This document shows, piece by piece, positions 34,131-45,959 of a DNA stretch of 64,000 nucleotides. This DNA is from Perkinsus olseni (taxonomy: Eukaryota > Perkinsozoa > Perkinsida > Perkinsidae). A program made the translations under genes and the position numbers. The notes beneath the pieces are model-generated. The model was not told where the DNA came from. It worked only from the letters and a program-made list of their open reading frames with translations, and made no database searches. The stretch lies in contig JABANP010000012.1 in the NCBI GenBank assembly GCA_013115135.1, positions 1 through 64,000 on the forward strand, in the 5' to 3' direction. Every line of letters starts with the position of its first letter. Position 1 is the first letter of the stretch.

Positions 34131-35470
34131 TACGTTCTGGCTAGCTTTACCGATGAAGATCGTAAGGCTTCCTGATATGCGTCTTGTCCTTTCCACCTCA
34201 GGGTATGTGTGGTTCCTGTTTTGCCATTGTTGTTTCCACAGTGGGGACTGACAGAGTCTGTGTCGAGAACGAACGATTGATCCGAAGGTGATACGGCCCC
34301 CTTGGTCCTTCGTTCGTCACCATAATTCCCAGCTCGTCGTAAGCCCTATCGTAGGTCCCGACCGCCCCTGTCCACGGCGGAAATTGAAAAGCAGCGGAGT
34401 ACCTATCCCAAGAAGCTTTCCCCGCAACCTATTCTCAGTTGTGGAAACTTGGGAGGTTGGAGAAGCCCTCCGAGAATCTCTTCTCATTTTGGGAACGGTT
34501 CAGGTTGCGGAGGCGGCTCACCGTTCCTAGCCATCCAGTACAGTCAGCGCAACGGTCTGCCAGATAGCGAGCACTGCCCTTACCTCAGTGCTGGCTGCAC
34601 TCAGGAGGTGACCGAGGCTCCAACCTGTCCTTCTGAGTCCGTAGTTTTGTGTCAGATGGATGACCGCCGTGACGGGCTGCCACAAGTGTAGCGAGCTCGG
34701 TCTCGGGTCGGCCAAGATTCTGCCGCTTTATCACTTCCATCCAGTGGTAAGAAGCTTGCTTGTAGTGAGACAATTTCTCAGGCATTTTCCTACCAGATAC
34801 TAGCGCCTAATGAGGCGGTGATGATGCGAACGGTGCAAGAAACAGGTGAGCTGGCGGCCTAGCTTTTTTGTACTACTTTCAGCCACTTAGCACTGTAGCT
34901 CAGGTTCCGTCATAGTCTCCTTCAGAGCCCACGCGAACTTCCAGGAGTTTTTCATGTTCAACAGATTTGGGTTAGCTTCTCAGCCTCTAGGGGCTAGCTT
35001 GGCCAGTGTATTCTCCTCAGACTGTACACTACCACCGCGGGCTCCCCTGAGATCGGTAACCATGCCGTGAGGATTATCGGCTTTGGCGTCGAGGTGGACT
35101 GTGCTGCGGTTCCCTCAAAAGGTATGTCCTTCCGTTCAGGGTAACGTGCCCTTCTGGTTACTGATGAACTCATGGGGCGACGACTGGGGAGAACACGGTT
35201 GTTTTAGGATGCTCCGAGGTAGCCGCCGCAGTTGATCTTCTGTCCCTCCTCACTTCGATTGCGTTGTAGGTCGCAACCTGTGTGGCATCGAAGAGCTTCC
35301 GGTCGGCATGGACCCGATCAACGTTGACCAACTCGACTCCCAGTAGGCTCCCCCGTGCCACGTATGCTCGTCAAGAATCCGTCCAAGCTCGAACCGGCGT
35401 CGCTTGAGAAAATGCGACGCAGGCTCGTTCTTGTGTGAAGCCTCATGCTCCTTCCGACCTGCTGCCACGC

Positions 35471-35991
35471 TTGCTTCAGACCGAGTGTGTTTGACTCATC
35501 CGCTGACAGAGCTCGCAAGCGTTCGAAAACCTGCTTTCCTGCGAGGTTCCCCATTATCGGTCCCATCAACCTCCTACCGCCCGATATTCTCTCGCGGCTG
35601 GCTGACACCACTGCAGCGGAGGCCACTCTCGCCGCCGAAGCTGCGCAAGATCTCAGTAACCGTATGGCTCGACAAGGCCTCGCAAATGCTGTCATGACTC
35701 AGGCTCTGTGGGCAGTCCTTCATCCGGCTCGTCCTGGTCATTCCAGGAGGACTCGCCGGGTTTGACCAAGGCTCACACGGCAACAACCGTAGGGAACTGG
35801 CGAACGCAGGTGCGAGTCATTGGAGCTGGGTTGCATTTGCTCCCAGTGGACTGTTGTTGAGGGAGTATATGGGCGATCAGGACCCCACTGCGGAGTACTG
35901 GAAGTCGTTCTTCCAACGACATAAGCCTGAGGTCTTGCGCGCCCTCAAGATTGATAATTCGGAAGAGCGAAATGTGGTGGTGGAAGGCCTA
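35471..35991 (+). CDS. Unknown protein, two possible exons
   Basis: After CTTGCTTCAG at 35469-35478 an open frame gives NLLPPDILSRLADTTAAEATLAAEAAQ-like sequence to about 35700. From about 35710 another frame stays open through LVLVIPGGLAGFD, WVAFAPSGLLLREYMGDQD and YWKSFFQRHKPEVLRALKID, ending at GTAGATCC (35999). The two parts overlap in different frames near 35700, and I cannot place a convincing intron between them. The second part has the look of a folded, helical domain. No family is recognised. The stretch 36,130-36,880 after it holds nothing I can identify. Confidence 0.35.
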
Positions 35992-36886
35992 GAGTCCCAG
36001 GTAGATCCAGCGCTTCCTCGTATGCCATGCGCCCTGACAGGGCGACCTTACTGTTTTCTCTCGAGGTCGTGTTCGGTACGCTTATCCACATGCACTTGAG
36101 GTTGGAGTCAGCGGACGAATCACTCGAAACCGACGTGTAAGAAGGGATCTTCATGGGAAAGAAGGGTGGCGTGGCTGATGAGCACCTGCTCCAGGTACAT
36201 ACACGTCGACCCGTTCGGACGGTGCGAAGTCACTCTGGGGGTCCCTGGCGATCCGCCTTCGTATTCGCAACCACACGACCGGGCTCAGACCGCTTGATAA
36301 CCCTTCCTCGGCCGATAGCTGGACCTCTTCTTCTCGTCGTAGTACCTAGCGTGTACTAGAAGTTTCTCGCTGAGTTTTGGTTGCTAAATTCGTCTCCGCT
36401 TCATGAGTTGAGTACGGAGTGTATAACCGAAGTTGAGGACTGAGCAGTCGAATCGTTGACGTGCTGTGATGTAGATCAGGCAAGGCATATGGTCCATGTC
36501 ATCTATTCTGTAACTTCCTTAACCCTTCTCTGGACACCGAATCGGAATTTTGGTGTTGAAAACGAGGTGAGTCCGATCTGCTAGTATAGTAGAGCTAGAT
36601 TCATGCCGTTGATACCAGTAAAATGGTGAAGTGTTTTGTGTCTTAATCTATGCTAAACGTCAGTCCGAGTAACGTAAAGTGTTCCCTATGTGGTCCATTC
36701 TTCGTTACTTAGTCGCGCTGAAGGCTCCAGCCTGTAGCGATTCAATCGCTGCGATGCTTCTCTGTGTAGAGGCGTGGACTGTATCATACAGCCCAGGTCT
36801 CATACAGTCGGGATAAGGTTTATGCTATAAACTTAAGAGGTAGGTATTTCAAGGAAGCATATTCGAAAACCGAACAGTAAAACAGC

Positions 36887-38926
36887 TCACTCTCTGGTCA
36901 GCTTCTTTCCGGATCGGCATGATGCTTGAACCTTCGGGGGAACGGTCCACATCGGCACGGACAGCGCTTCCGACTGAAGAACAGCAGGCACACCGATTAA
37001 TGAGATTCTACTAAGACGAACAGCCGAGGGGCCCAACTCACGATATCTCGCAGGACTGAAATGACCATGGACAGCCAAGACAGCAGCGCGAAGGTGGATA
37101 CAAAAACGAGCAACAATGGCTCGTGAATTAGAGGCCGGTTGTCGGGTGACAGGAGGCCGAGGACGCAATTACCTGACGAGGCAACTCTCTAGCAGGATAA
37201 GAGCGAGAAAAGCTACATGATATCATAACGACGGGCACGATACAGGGCCACCGACAGGGTGCGAGGTCGCCGTCGCACACATGAGCCACCTGAAGGGAGA
37301 GATTGGCTACTCTCGTAGGAATCAAAGAGTAACTCAAAAGCTTTTCAAAATATGATACGACGCCCTGATAGAATTCAGCTGATCCAAAAGCTTTACGAAT
37401 GCGTCTCGAAGCCACGCTGTACCACGGGTATAACCCGTGGGAGATTAACGGGATGTTGAACATCGGATGTTCTCGCAGCCACCACACGTCTCGGTTGGAT
37501 TACCTGTATCATCGCTACTGCGTAAGAGAATAGGATACCAATGAACCATATGGTGAGCCTGGGGTGTTGGGCCGCGACTCCCTCAGGAGAGAACGTCACC
37601 CACAGACAAGCGAGAATCACACCAACACAGTACGGTGCGGCCGTCGAGAACGCATCATGCAGATCATGAGTTCGTGTATCTGAAAACTCGGAGTCCGCCA
37701 ACCAGGACCCACGTAGGCTGAAACTCTTCCTTTACTCATTCGTTTCCGCTGCTCCCGAGGCGTGGTGAGGTGACTGTACACTCCATAAACGTGCGTTAAG
37801 ATGACCAGGATGCCTCCAGTTAGCAACCTGAGCTCAGAGTGATCCTCATCGCCCAGACGATGTACACAGTTACAGGCCGAGGCCAATGTCACAGCGCTGG
37901 AAGCTGCCTCCAAAAAACGGCAATGTCTCCTCCACATGCCAGAAGGAGGCATAATCTGGCATTTGGGAGCTCAGCAGGTATATAGTGGCTAGGACGAGGA
38001 TCCCTTCGTTGGGACCGTTGATGTATGGTAGAATAAATTCACCTAATCATAATATTCCAACTTCATACCGTCACACTGGGCGAACAAACCTCGATAATAT
38101 TCCTCCCAGACTGCAAAGAAAAACTGGGTAGAAATCATGAAGAGCATCAACAAAGTCCTGAGAGAGAAGAAAGAGTAGAATCATGACGTATAGACGATGA
38201 GTTCAAGTGAGTAGTCGACGGGTGGTTCATCCAATCGTATGAATCCAGTCCTGATTCTCAACGTTCTAGCACCTCAATCCTGCTCCACTTTGGAATAGAG
38301 CAGCTGCTGAGAAGGTACCCACCACAACGTTTATGCTATCACAGCCATGGTCTACTAGCAGCCCGAGGGGACTGGACAGACCGAGCCGACGCGCCTACGG
38401 AGTAGTGTGCGATACGGCACAAAGAATCTAGGGTTAGCACCTGCTTCCCGTCTAAGTTGTCGAAGAACGAGTAAGCGATAACCATGATGCCCGTCAGGGC
38501 CCACACCCAGGCGGGGCAGGGTTCAGTGAGGGAGGGGCAGTACCTAGGGGAGTGAACAGTCCTGAGAGGCTACGGACTGGCTATTACCAAAAAACGATGA
38601 GATGTGATATAACATTACAAAGAAGTCCACAAAGAGTAAGAACATTAGGATGGACCTGCAGCTTGGTAAAGCGACCCCCTCGGTTGGTCATGCCCTACCC
38701 ATTTAGGGACCCATTGTATGATAACTTCACACAGCGGAGATAATACATAGTTGTAAAGCAGGCTGCGATCTTCCCCTACGAATTTAAAGGCCCTCACTTC
38801 CTTCGCATCCTCCGAGCTCAGATACCTAAGAACAGGCGAACCATCTGAGACGAGGGTGGGGTCCACTGTTGTTTTATCATGTCGTTCTGTTCACCTGGGG
38901 AGGAGGATGTTATTGAAGAAACCCAT
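36887..38926 (-). CDS. Ethanolamine/choline phosphotransferase (CDP-alcohol phosphatidyltransferase), tandem copy C
   Basis: The enzyme transfers phosphoethanolamine or phosphocholine from its CDP form to diacylglycerol, the last Kennedy-pathway step, in ER/Golgi membranes. The 12-exon structure matches copy B. It starts ATG at 38926 (MGFFNNILLPR), then RYLSSEDAKEV and KFVGEDRSLLYNYVLSPLCE. Exon 4 ends DNLDGKQ and exon 5 opens ARRLGLSSPLGLLVDHGCD; together they give the full DGx2ARx8Gx3Dx3D catalytic motif. It continues with EFILPYINGPNEG and HDLHDAFSTAAPYCVG and ends CRSGKKLTRE. About ten hydrophobic spans are seen. Intron 2 is 26 nt (38562-38587). The intron at about 37,415 carries a palindrome (37422-37440) absent from copies A and B. 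The frame appears intact. Confidence 0.88.
37422..37440. repeat. Copy-specific intronic palindrome (8-3-8)
   Basis: The arms CCACGGGT and ACCCGTGG flank ATA, inside an intron of phosphotransferase copy C. The corresponding intron segments of copies A (about 44,370-44,400) and B (about 40,560-40,600) have no such inverted repeat. Confidence 0.75.
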
Positions 38927-38929
38927 CGA

Positions 38930-40030
38930 TGGCTCCATCGATGCCGCAGTTTTGCGAGTGAAGATTGACGACCGTGAGCGGTCAGCGCTGAGAGGCCCTT
39001 GTGGTTCAGCGTACTTTTCTGTGAAACGCCTCTCAGGAGACATAGGATTGACGGATAACAGGATGAGACAAATAATTCCAACGAGCGCGCAGCGAACGTA
39101 GCACGCATGCGCATGTCGTTCCTCGGTGATGGAGAACGTCAGCGACGTTCGTTACTGTCCCCTCGGTGAGGATTCCTCATCTCGTGGTAGAGCTCCGAGG
39201 TCTTCATCAGACCAGCGTCATCGGTATCAAACTCAATATCGATGACGCTGGTTCGACCCCGATAAATCGTCAAGCCGCTCAAAGTCAAACGCAATAGAGC
39301 GAGGCAGCAAGGGATTCATCATGGACAGAGCTGCTACTGTTACTCATTATGCGCCGATCGTCCTGTGTATGCGTGCAAAGCTGACTCCCCCTCGAGAGAG
39401 TAAGCTTAGAAAGGTAGAAGACTTTATACTCCTCGCCTCGCGTTGACTATGAGCAACAACGGAGAAGCAACAGCTACACAGACTTCTTCAACTTGAGGAG
39501 TTCCACAGTCGGTTGTGACCATGCAGGTTGCGTGATGCGCCTGCCCTCTGCTGTTCAGTCACGCTATGACGATCGCTCTCTTTGATGATTCGACACAGTT
39601 GAACGCGCGGAATTGACAAACTCAACGGTGGATGATTTATGAGAGAAGACCTAGGCTTCGCCGGGAGCAGGTTGAAGCGAACGCATTAAGCATTGTTCTT
39701 GTGCGGGATAATGCCCGCCCCTATGATCAACCACAAACGGTATGTAACCATTACGATCATTGTGGGGGAACAGAGCCTGACACGCGATAGGATTCGGAGT
39801 GGCTTCCGAGAGGTTCTTTCTTTTACGTGGTCTGGGAGACATTGCCCGTGTGCTTGCGTGCATCGCAATATAACCCCGGCCGCCACCACGAGCATCGATG
39901 TCAGTCCGACTGACTCAGTCGGTCTCCGGGTTTCGGGCTGATTCGAGGCCGCGGTCTAACCCAACACTCCCTGGTTGTCTGATACGATGCGGCGAAGCAC
40001 GTCTTGAAAGAATAGGGAAAACGAAAAAAC
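38930..40030. other. Spacer between phosphotransferase copies C and B
   Basis: No gene is recognised. It holds the second copy of the 40-bp block (39341-39381) and a GTGTGCTTGCGTGCATCGC word at 39850. No part is clearly shared with the B-A spacer apart from the CTTGCGTGCA word. Confidence 0.45.
39341..39381 (+). repeat. Dispersed 40-bp block, copy 2
   Basis: It matches 20836-20876 almost base for base: GTTACTCATTATGCGCC, GATCGTC, TGTGTATGCGTGCAA. Confidence 0.7.
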
Positions 40031-40032
40031 AC

Positions 40033-41994
40033 TCAGTGGATGGCAACCTTCTTTCCGGATCGGCATGATGCTTGAACCTTCAGGGGAACGGTCCACATCG
40101 GCACGGACAGCGCTTCCGACTGAAGAACAGCAGGCACGTCGATTATGGCACTCTAGCCAAACGAACAGCCGAGGGGCCCAACTCACGATATCTCGCAGGA
40201 CTGAAATGACCATGGACAGCCAAGACAGCAGAGCGAAGGTGGATACAAAAACGAGCAAAAATGGCTCGTGGATTGGAGGCCGCTTGTCGGGCGACAGGAG
40301 GCCGAGGACGCAATTACCTGACGAGACAATTCTCTTACTGGATATAATATCCAGGATATTAGCGAAAAGAAGTTACATGCTATCATCATAACGGGCACGA
40401 TACAGGGCCACCGAGAGGGTGCGAGGTCGCCGTCGCACACATGAGCCACCTGAAGGGAAAATTTGTCGCTCTAGCAGTGCTAAAAGAGCGTCACAAAAGC
40501 TTTCGAAATTTGGACCGAGTGATACAATTCCACATGTTTGGCAGCCCTGCGCGAGCGTTTCCCAGACCACGCCACTGTGGGGTAAGTCGAAGCCGTAGAC
40601 GAATCATGGATAGTCTCGCAGCCATCACACGTCTCGGTTGGATTACCTGTATCATCGCTACTGCGTAAGAGAATAGGATACCAATGAACCATATGGTGAG
40701 CCTGGGGTGTTGGGCCGCGACTCCCTCAGGAGAGAACGTCACCCACAGACAAGCGAGGATCACACCAACACAGTACGGTGCGGCCGTCGAGAACGCATGA
40801 TGCAGGTCACGAGTTCGTGTATCTGAAAACTTCCAATCAGCACATCATGAACCGGGAAGGCTGAGTCTTTTACTCATTCGTTTCTGCTGCGACCCGAACC
40901 CGAACTTGGTGAGATGACTATACACTCCATAAACGTGGTTCAAGGTGATTGGGATGGCCGAAATTAACATCCTGAGCGCAAAGTGATCCTCCTCGCCGAG
41001 ACGATGCACACGCTCACAGGACGAGGGCTATGTCACAGCGCTGGAAGCTGCCCCCAATGAACGGCAATGTCTCCTTCACATGCCAGAAGGAAGTGTAGTC
41101 GCCCATGAGGGAGCTCAGCAGGTACACAGTGGCTACGACGAAGATCCCCTCGTTGGGACCGTTGATGTATGGTAGAATAAATTCACCTAATCGAAGCATT
41201 TGAGTTCCACACCTCTACCATGGACGAGCAAACCTCGATAATATTCGTCCCAGGTTGCAAAGAAAAATTGGGTAGAAGTCATGAAGAGCATCGCCAAAGT
41301 CCTGAGCACGAGAGAGAGGAATAAGAACAAGCGACTAGTCAACAGGGGGAGTATCGCACTCACCTTAATCCTGCTCCGTACTGGAAAAGAGCAGCTGTTG
41401 AGAAGATACTCACCACAACGTTTATGCTGTCACAGCCATGGTCTATCAGGAGGCCGAGGGGACTGGACAGACCGAGCCGACGCGCCTACGGAGTAGTGTG
41501 CGATACGGCACAAAGAATGTAGGGTTAGCACCTGCTTCCCGTCTAAGTTGTCGAAGAAGGAGTAAGCGATGACCATGATGCCCGTCAAGGCCCACACCCA
41601 GGCGGGGCAGGGTTCAGTGAGGGAGGGGCAGTACCTAGGGGAGTGAACAGTGCTGAGAGGCTACGGACTGGCTATTACCAAAAAACGATGAGATGTGATA
41701 TAACATTACAAAGAAGTCCACAAAGAGTAAGAACATTAGGATGGACCTGCAGCTTGGTAAAGCGACCCCCTCGGTTGGTCATGCCCTACCCATTTAGGGA
41801 CCCATTGTATGATAACTTCACACAGCGGAGATAATACATAGTTGTAAAGCAGGCTGCGATCTTCCCCTACGAATTTGAAGGCCCTCACTTCCTTCGCATC
41901 CTCCGAGCTCAGATATCTAAGACCAAGCCGTAATGGGAAATCTATTACGCTACTTTGCTCACCTGGGGAGGAGGATACTATAAAGAAACCGCAT
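40033..41994 (-). CDS. Ethanolamine/choline phosphotransferase, tandem copy B, intact
   Basis: Twelve exons: 41994-41963, 41916-41790, 41746-41679, 41652-41532, 41485-41364, 41301-41234, 41186-41018, 40971-40919, 40822-40647, 40449-40377, 40317-40187 and 40119-40033. They sum to 1227 nt, 408 residues, the usual length of eukaryotic CEPT/EPT enzymes. Exon 3 reads PNVLTLCGLLCNVISHLIVF. Exons 4-5 give DNLDGKQ|ARRLGLSSPLGLLIDHGCD, with all motif acidic residues present. Other blocks are PNEGIFVVATVYLL, WHVKETLPF and FVSTFALLSWLSMVISVLRDI. All introns are GT-AG; intron 2 is only 26 nt (41653-41678) and skipping it is required to avoid a stop. At that junction copies A and C encode Trp and this copy Cys. 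Intron 10 carries a private palindrome (40338-40354). The product is probably an ER or Golgi membrane enzyme; head-group preference cannot be read. Confidence 0.92.
40338..40354. repeat. Copy-specific intronic palindrome (8-1-8)
   Basis: The arms CTGGATAT and ATATCCAG flank a single A, inside intron 10 of copy B. The same intron is 44 nt in copies A and C but 59 nt here. The extra bases build the palindrome around an ancestral CAGGATA-like word still visible in copy C. Confidence 0.85.
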
Positions 41995-41999
41995 AGATG

Positions 42000-43800
42000 G
42001 TTTCATCTGGGTTGCTGCCCTGCGAGACGAGATTGAAGACCATGAGCGGTCGGCATTGCTAGGCCCTTGTGGCTCAGTATCAACACCAGAAGGTTTCCGC
42101 GTGACACGGCTCGCAAGAGGCATGTTTATGGCGGATGATAAGCGAGAAGGAATCAACGATGGAGCAAGGAACCGCGCTGTAAAGCACGCGTGCGCGTGGC
42201 ATTTCTCGTGACGAGAATCTTGTCGATGTAAGACAGTGCCCGGCTCCTGGGTCAGGAGTCCTGGCCCCATAAGACTCGGCGATGCGAAGAACAAGTTTCA
42301 GGACGCATGGGCAGAAACCGACGCACAGTATGAAACAGACAACCCACGGCATCAGAAGAACACGTGAATCGCGGCAGAAGCCTGGGAATGCTAGCTTGTC
42401 GGGCCAGCCTGGTGACTAGGCCCTAGTCCGCATCAGCGGGCACCTATGTGCTTGCGTGCAACCGAGTGTGCGTGTTAGGAGTTATGTTGGTAGCGATTTT
42501 CGCTCTGCTATCGACATAGTGGTTGCGACAGGCAGCAGCTATCAGTGCATCATCGACTGCGTTATCGTGTGCTCCGCGCATCAGTAAACTACCGAGCACC
42601 CCTCGCAATGGTTATCGCTAGCGTTCAGTATGACTGGAGCCTAAACGCGGCGTCACCGCGTTCGGTGACGGGGCGTTCGGTGTCGGGGCGGTGTTGGAAA
42701 CTCTGTTGTCCGTCAACAGTTGTCGAATGCGATGCACGTTCTCGACCCCCGCGTTTCCTTCCCTCTTGCAAAGGAGTGGCTCTCTTGAGTCCTAAGAAGT
42801 CCTTAGGAGTCGCCCGGCTGGAGGCTTCTCGGCTGGTCAATCCGCGAGTCGCGACGCTAGCTGTCCCTCACCAGTGTTTAGCGAGTTCGCGGACGGTGGA
42901 TCGGGACGTTCACAGCATCAATATCGTCGTTATTCTTATTTTCCAAGTGCGTCTCCGCCAAAGCGCGCCCCTTGCCAGATTCCTTTCGGCGGCCGAATTC
43001 GGCCAGGATTTCAGCTGAGGCGAGAAGTCTTGGTTGCCTTTGGTGAGAACTTCTGACTTAAAGCAATCTCATACCTTTTGTCATTGTGGTCGGATATGAT
43101 GCTGTCCTCAGCGGTATTTCCAAGATCGTCCATCGAGTAAGTCCGTCGTCATGGATCACTAAGACCATGCTCATCTCACGGTGAAGCTCCGAGGTCTTGG
43201 ACATCAAAACTCGACGTTGTGTTTTCGACGCTTCGAGCTCGTCTTCGTAACGAACCCATAGGGGCACATACACCCCGGTGTTGCCATGCTGCTTCTGTTC
43301 TGACTGCTGAGTATTCTTGCGACAGCTCTATACCAGAGGCCTTGCCAAAAATTGTGACGAGTCAGACTGTGGAGAGATTGAGCCTCTGGAACAGTCCGTC
43401 GTGCGTATTGTTTCGGCCGCGGTTTGGCTGTTTTGCTTCTCTTCCTGTGCCCAGGCGATTTCGTCGAATCTTGCCGGATTTCGATTGCCCGTCTACTGGG
43501 CACTCTCTTTGCTCGTGCATGCCCTTTAAAGGAGCTCATCATCATACTGTAGTATGATGGTCGTACCCTCTCCCTTAGACCATCACACGCAGTGTTCCTC
43601 ACTTAGAAGCAAACTGGAATAATCGCTTAGAGACGGGCCGTGGTGTCCTATGAACAGCTGTGAACATGCGTCAACCCTACCTAGCTCTTCAGTCACGCTA
43701 CGGCGATTGCTGTGCAATCATTGCTCTGTATCTCGGAGGCGTGGAATGTATGAACTCAAGGGCAGATGATTCTTGAAAAGAGTTTAAAAAATCGAACAGT
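42000..43800. other. Spacer between phosphotransferase copies B and A
   Basis: A 157-codon plus-strand frame (42545-43018) has no recognisable motif and may be chance. Perfect inverted repeats: CGTCACCG-4-CGGTGACG at 42651-42670 and CATCATACT-GT-AGTATGATG at 43540-43559. A TGTGCTTGCGTGCAA word lies at 42447. Confidence 0.4.
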
Positions 43801-43805
43801 AAGAC

Positions 43806-45844
43806 TCAGTCAATGGCAAGCTTCTTGCCGGATCGGCATGATGCTTGAATCTTTAAAGGAACAGTCCACACCGGCACGGACAGTGCTTCCGACTGAAAAA
43901 AACCAACAACAAGGTCATGATCCACGCAATGAAAATTGAGCCAGGCAAATGTTCAAAGGGCTCAACTCACGATATCTCGCAGGACTGCGATGACCATGGA
44001 CAGCCAAGACAGCAGAGCGAAGGTGGATACAAAACATGAGCAACAACGGCTCGTGAATTGGAGGCTGGTTGTCGGGCGACAGGAGGCCGAGGACGCAATT
44101 ACCTGACGAGGCAATTTCCTTGCAGAGAATGGGCGGGAAAAGTTACATGATATTATGAAGATGGGAAGGATACAGGGCCATCGATAGGGTGCGAGGTCGC
44201 TATCACATACATGGGCCACCTGAAGAGATAGTTGGCTAATCTCGCAGGGTTCAAAGAACGTCACAAAAGCCCTTGAGAGATGATACGGTGGCCCGCCGTC
44301 GACGGATGACCGAATCCTGCGTCTCCAAAGGCCCCGCGTGAGCGTTGCCAAACTACGCCACTCAGCGGAGAGTTGAAAGCCGGCAAAGATTCACAGTATG
44401 TTGAACATCGGATGTTCTCGCAGCCACCACACGTCTCAGTCGGATTACCTGTATCATCGCTACTGTGTAAGAGAATAGGATACCAATGAACCATATGGTG
44501 AGCCTGGGGTGTTGGGCCGCGACTCCCTCGGGAGAGAGCGTCACCCACAGACAAGCGAGGATCACACCAACACAGTACGGTGCGGCCGTCGAGAACGCAT
44601 GATGCAGATCATGAGCTCGTGTATCTGAAAACTTGGAGTCCGTCGACCGGGACCCACGTAGGCTGAAACCCTCCCTTTACTTATTCGTTTCCGCTGCTCT
44701 CGAGGCGTGGTGAGGTGACCGTACACTCCATAAACGTGCGTTAAGATGACTGGAATGGCCGAGGTGGAACACCTGAGCTCAGTGTTGAGCCCAAGGCAAG
44801 ACGATGCACACGCTCACAGGACGAGGGCTATGTCACAGCGCTGGAAGCTGCCCCCAATGAACGGCAATGTCTCCTTAACATGCCAGAAGGAGGTGTAGTC
44901 GCCCATCAGGGAGCTCAGCAGGTATATAGCGGCTAGGATAAGGACACCTTCATTGGGACCGTTGACGTATGGTAGAATAAATTCACCTAATCGTCATCGA
45001 GACAGCGTTCAAGTTGGTATAATGGGGTAGCCTACCTCGATAATATTCATCCCAAGCAGCAAAGAAGAACTGACTAGAGGCCATGAAGAGCATAGTCAGA
45101 GTTCTAAAGAGGAAGAGTAAATACTGACGTGGGAAACGCACCCCAGTGAATAGTTGACGACATGTAGTTCGTCGATCGCGCGCCGTAGCCAGCGTCCTCA
45201 TCACTCACCTCAATCCTGCTCCGTACTGGAACAGAGCGGCTGCAGAGAAGGTACTCATCACGACGTTAATTCCGTCACAGCCATGGTCTACTAGGAGCCC
45301 GAGGGCACTCGAGAGACCGAGCCGACGCGCCTGAAGGGAACTAGTGGGCGCAAGGCGAATAAGGGAATCTGGGGTGGGTACCTGCTTCCCGTCTAAATTG
45401 TCGAAAAGTTGGTACGCCAGGACCATGATGCCCGTGAAGGCCCACACCCAGGCGGGGCAGGGTTCAGTGAGGGAGGGGCAGTACCTAGGGGAGTGAACAG
45501 TCCTGAGAGGCTACGGACTGGCTATTACCAAAAAACGATGAGATGTGATATAACATTACAAAGAAGTCCACAAAGAGTAAGAACATTAGGATGGACCTGC
45601 AGGTTGGTAAAGCGACCCCCTCGGTTGGTCATGCCCTACCCATTTAGGGACCCATTGTATGGTAACTTCACACAGCGGAGATAATACATAGTTGTAAAGC
45701 AGGCTGCGATCTTCCCCTACGAATTTGAAGGCCTTCACTTCCTTTGCATCCTCCGAGCTCAGATACCTAAGAACTGGCCGTAATGGGAATTTTATTACGC
45801 TATTCAACTCACCCGGGGAGGAGGATACCATAAAGAAACCGCAT
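43806..45844 (-). pseudogene. Ethanolamine/choline phosphotransferase, tandem copy A, frameshift near the C-terminus
   Basis: Its layout matches copies B and C. It starts ATG at 45844, then YLSSEDAKEVKAFKFVGEDR, PNVLTLCGLLCNVISHL and DNLDGKQ|ARRLGLSSALGLLVDHGCD. It continues with EFILPYVNGPNEG, HDLHHAFSTAAPYCVG and VAHVCDSDLAPYRWPC. The 26-nt intron is at 45503-45528. In exon 11, near 44027-44035, this copy has one base more than B and C (CATGTTTTG against CGTTTTTG). That shifts the frame across the last membrane span and replaces the conserved end. The catalytic motif is intact, so a protein with an altered C-terminus could still be made; decay in progress is the simpler reading. The retroposon at 45960 lies 115 bases upstream of the start codon. 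Confidence 0.8.
45503..45528 (-). other. 26-nt intron
   Basis: GTAATAGCC...CTCTCAG, identical in the three paralogs. Removing it restores the family sequence (VFW on one side, a PRYCPSLTEPCPAW block on the other); retaining it gives a stop within 17 codons. It is the shortest intron supported in the window. Confidence 0.8.
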
Positions 45845-45959
45845 AGTTCTCTGGCGACTTGTGAGGTGTTAAAGCATCCAACTTAGATGCGCAGCGTCAC
45901 GCGCCACGAAATTCAGTTCAGTCTATGTATTACTGTAATACTATGTGTAATACTATTAC

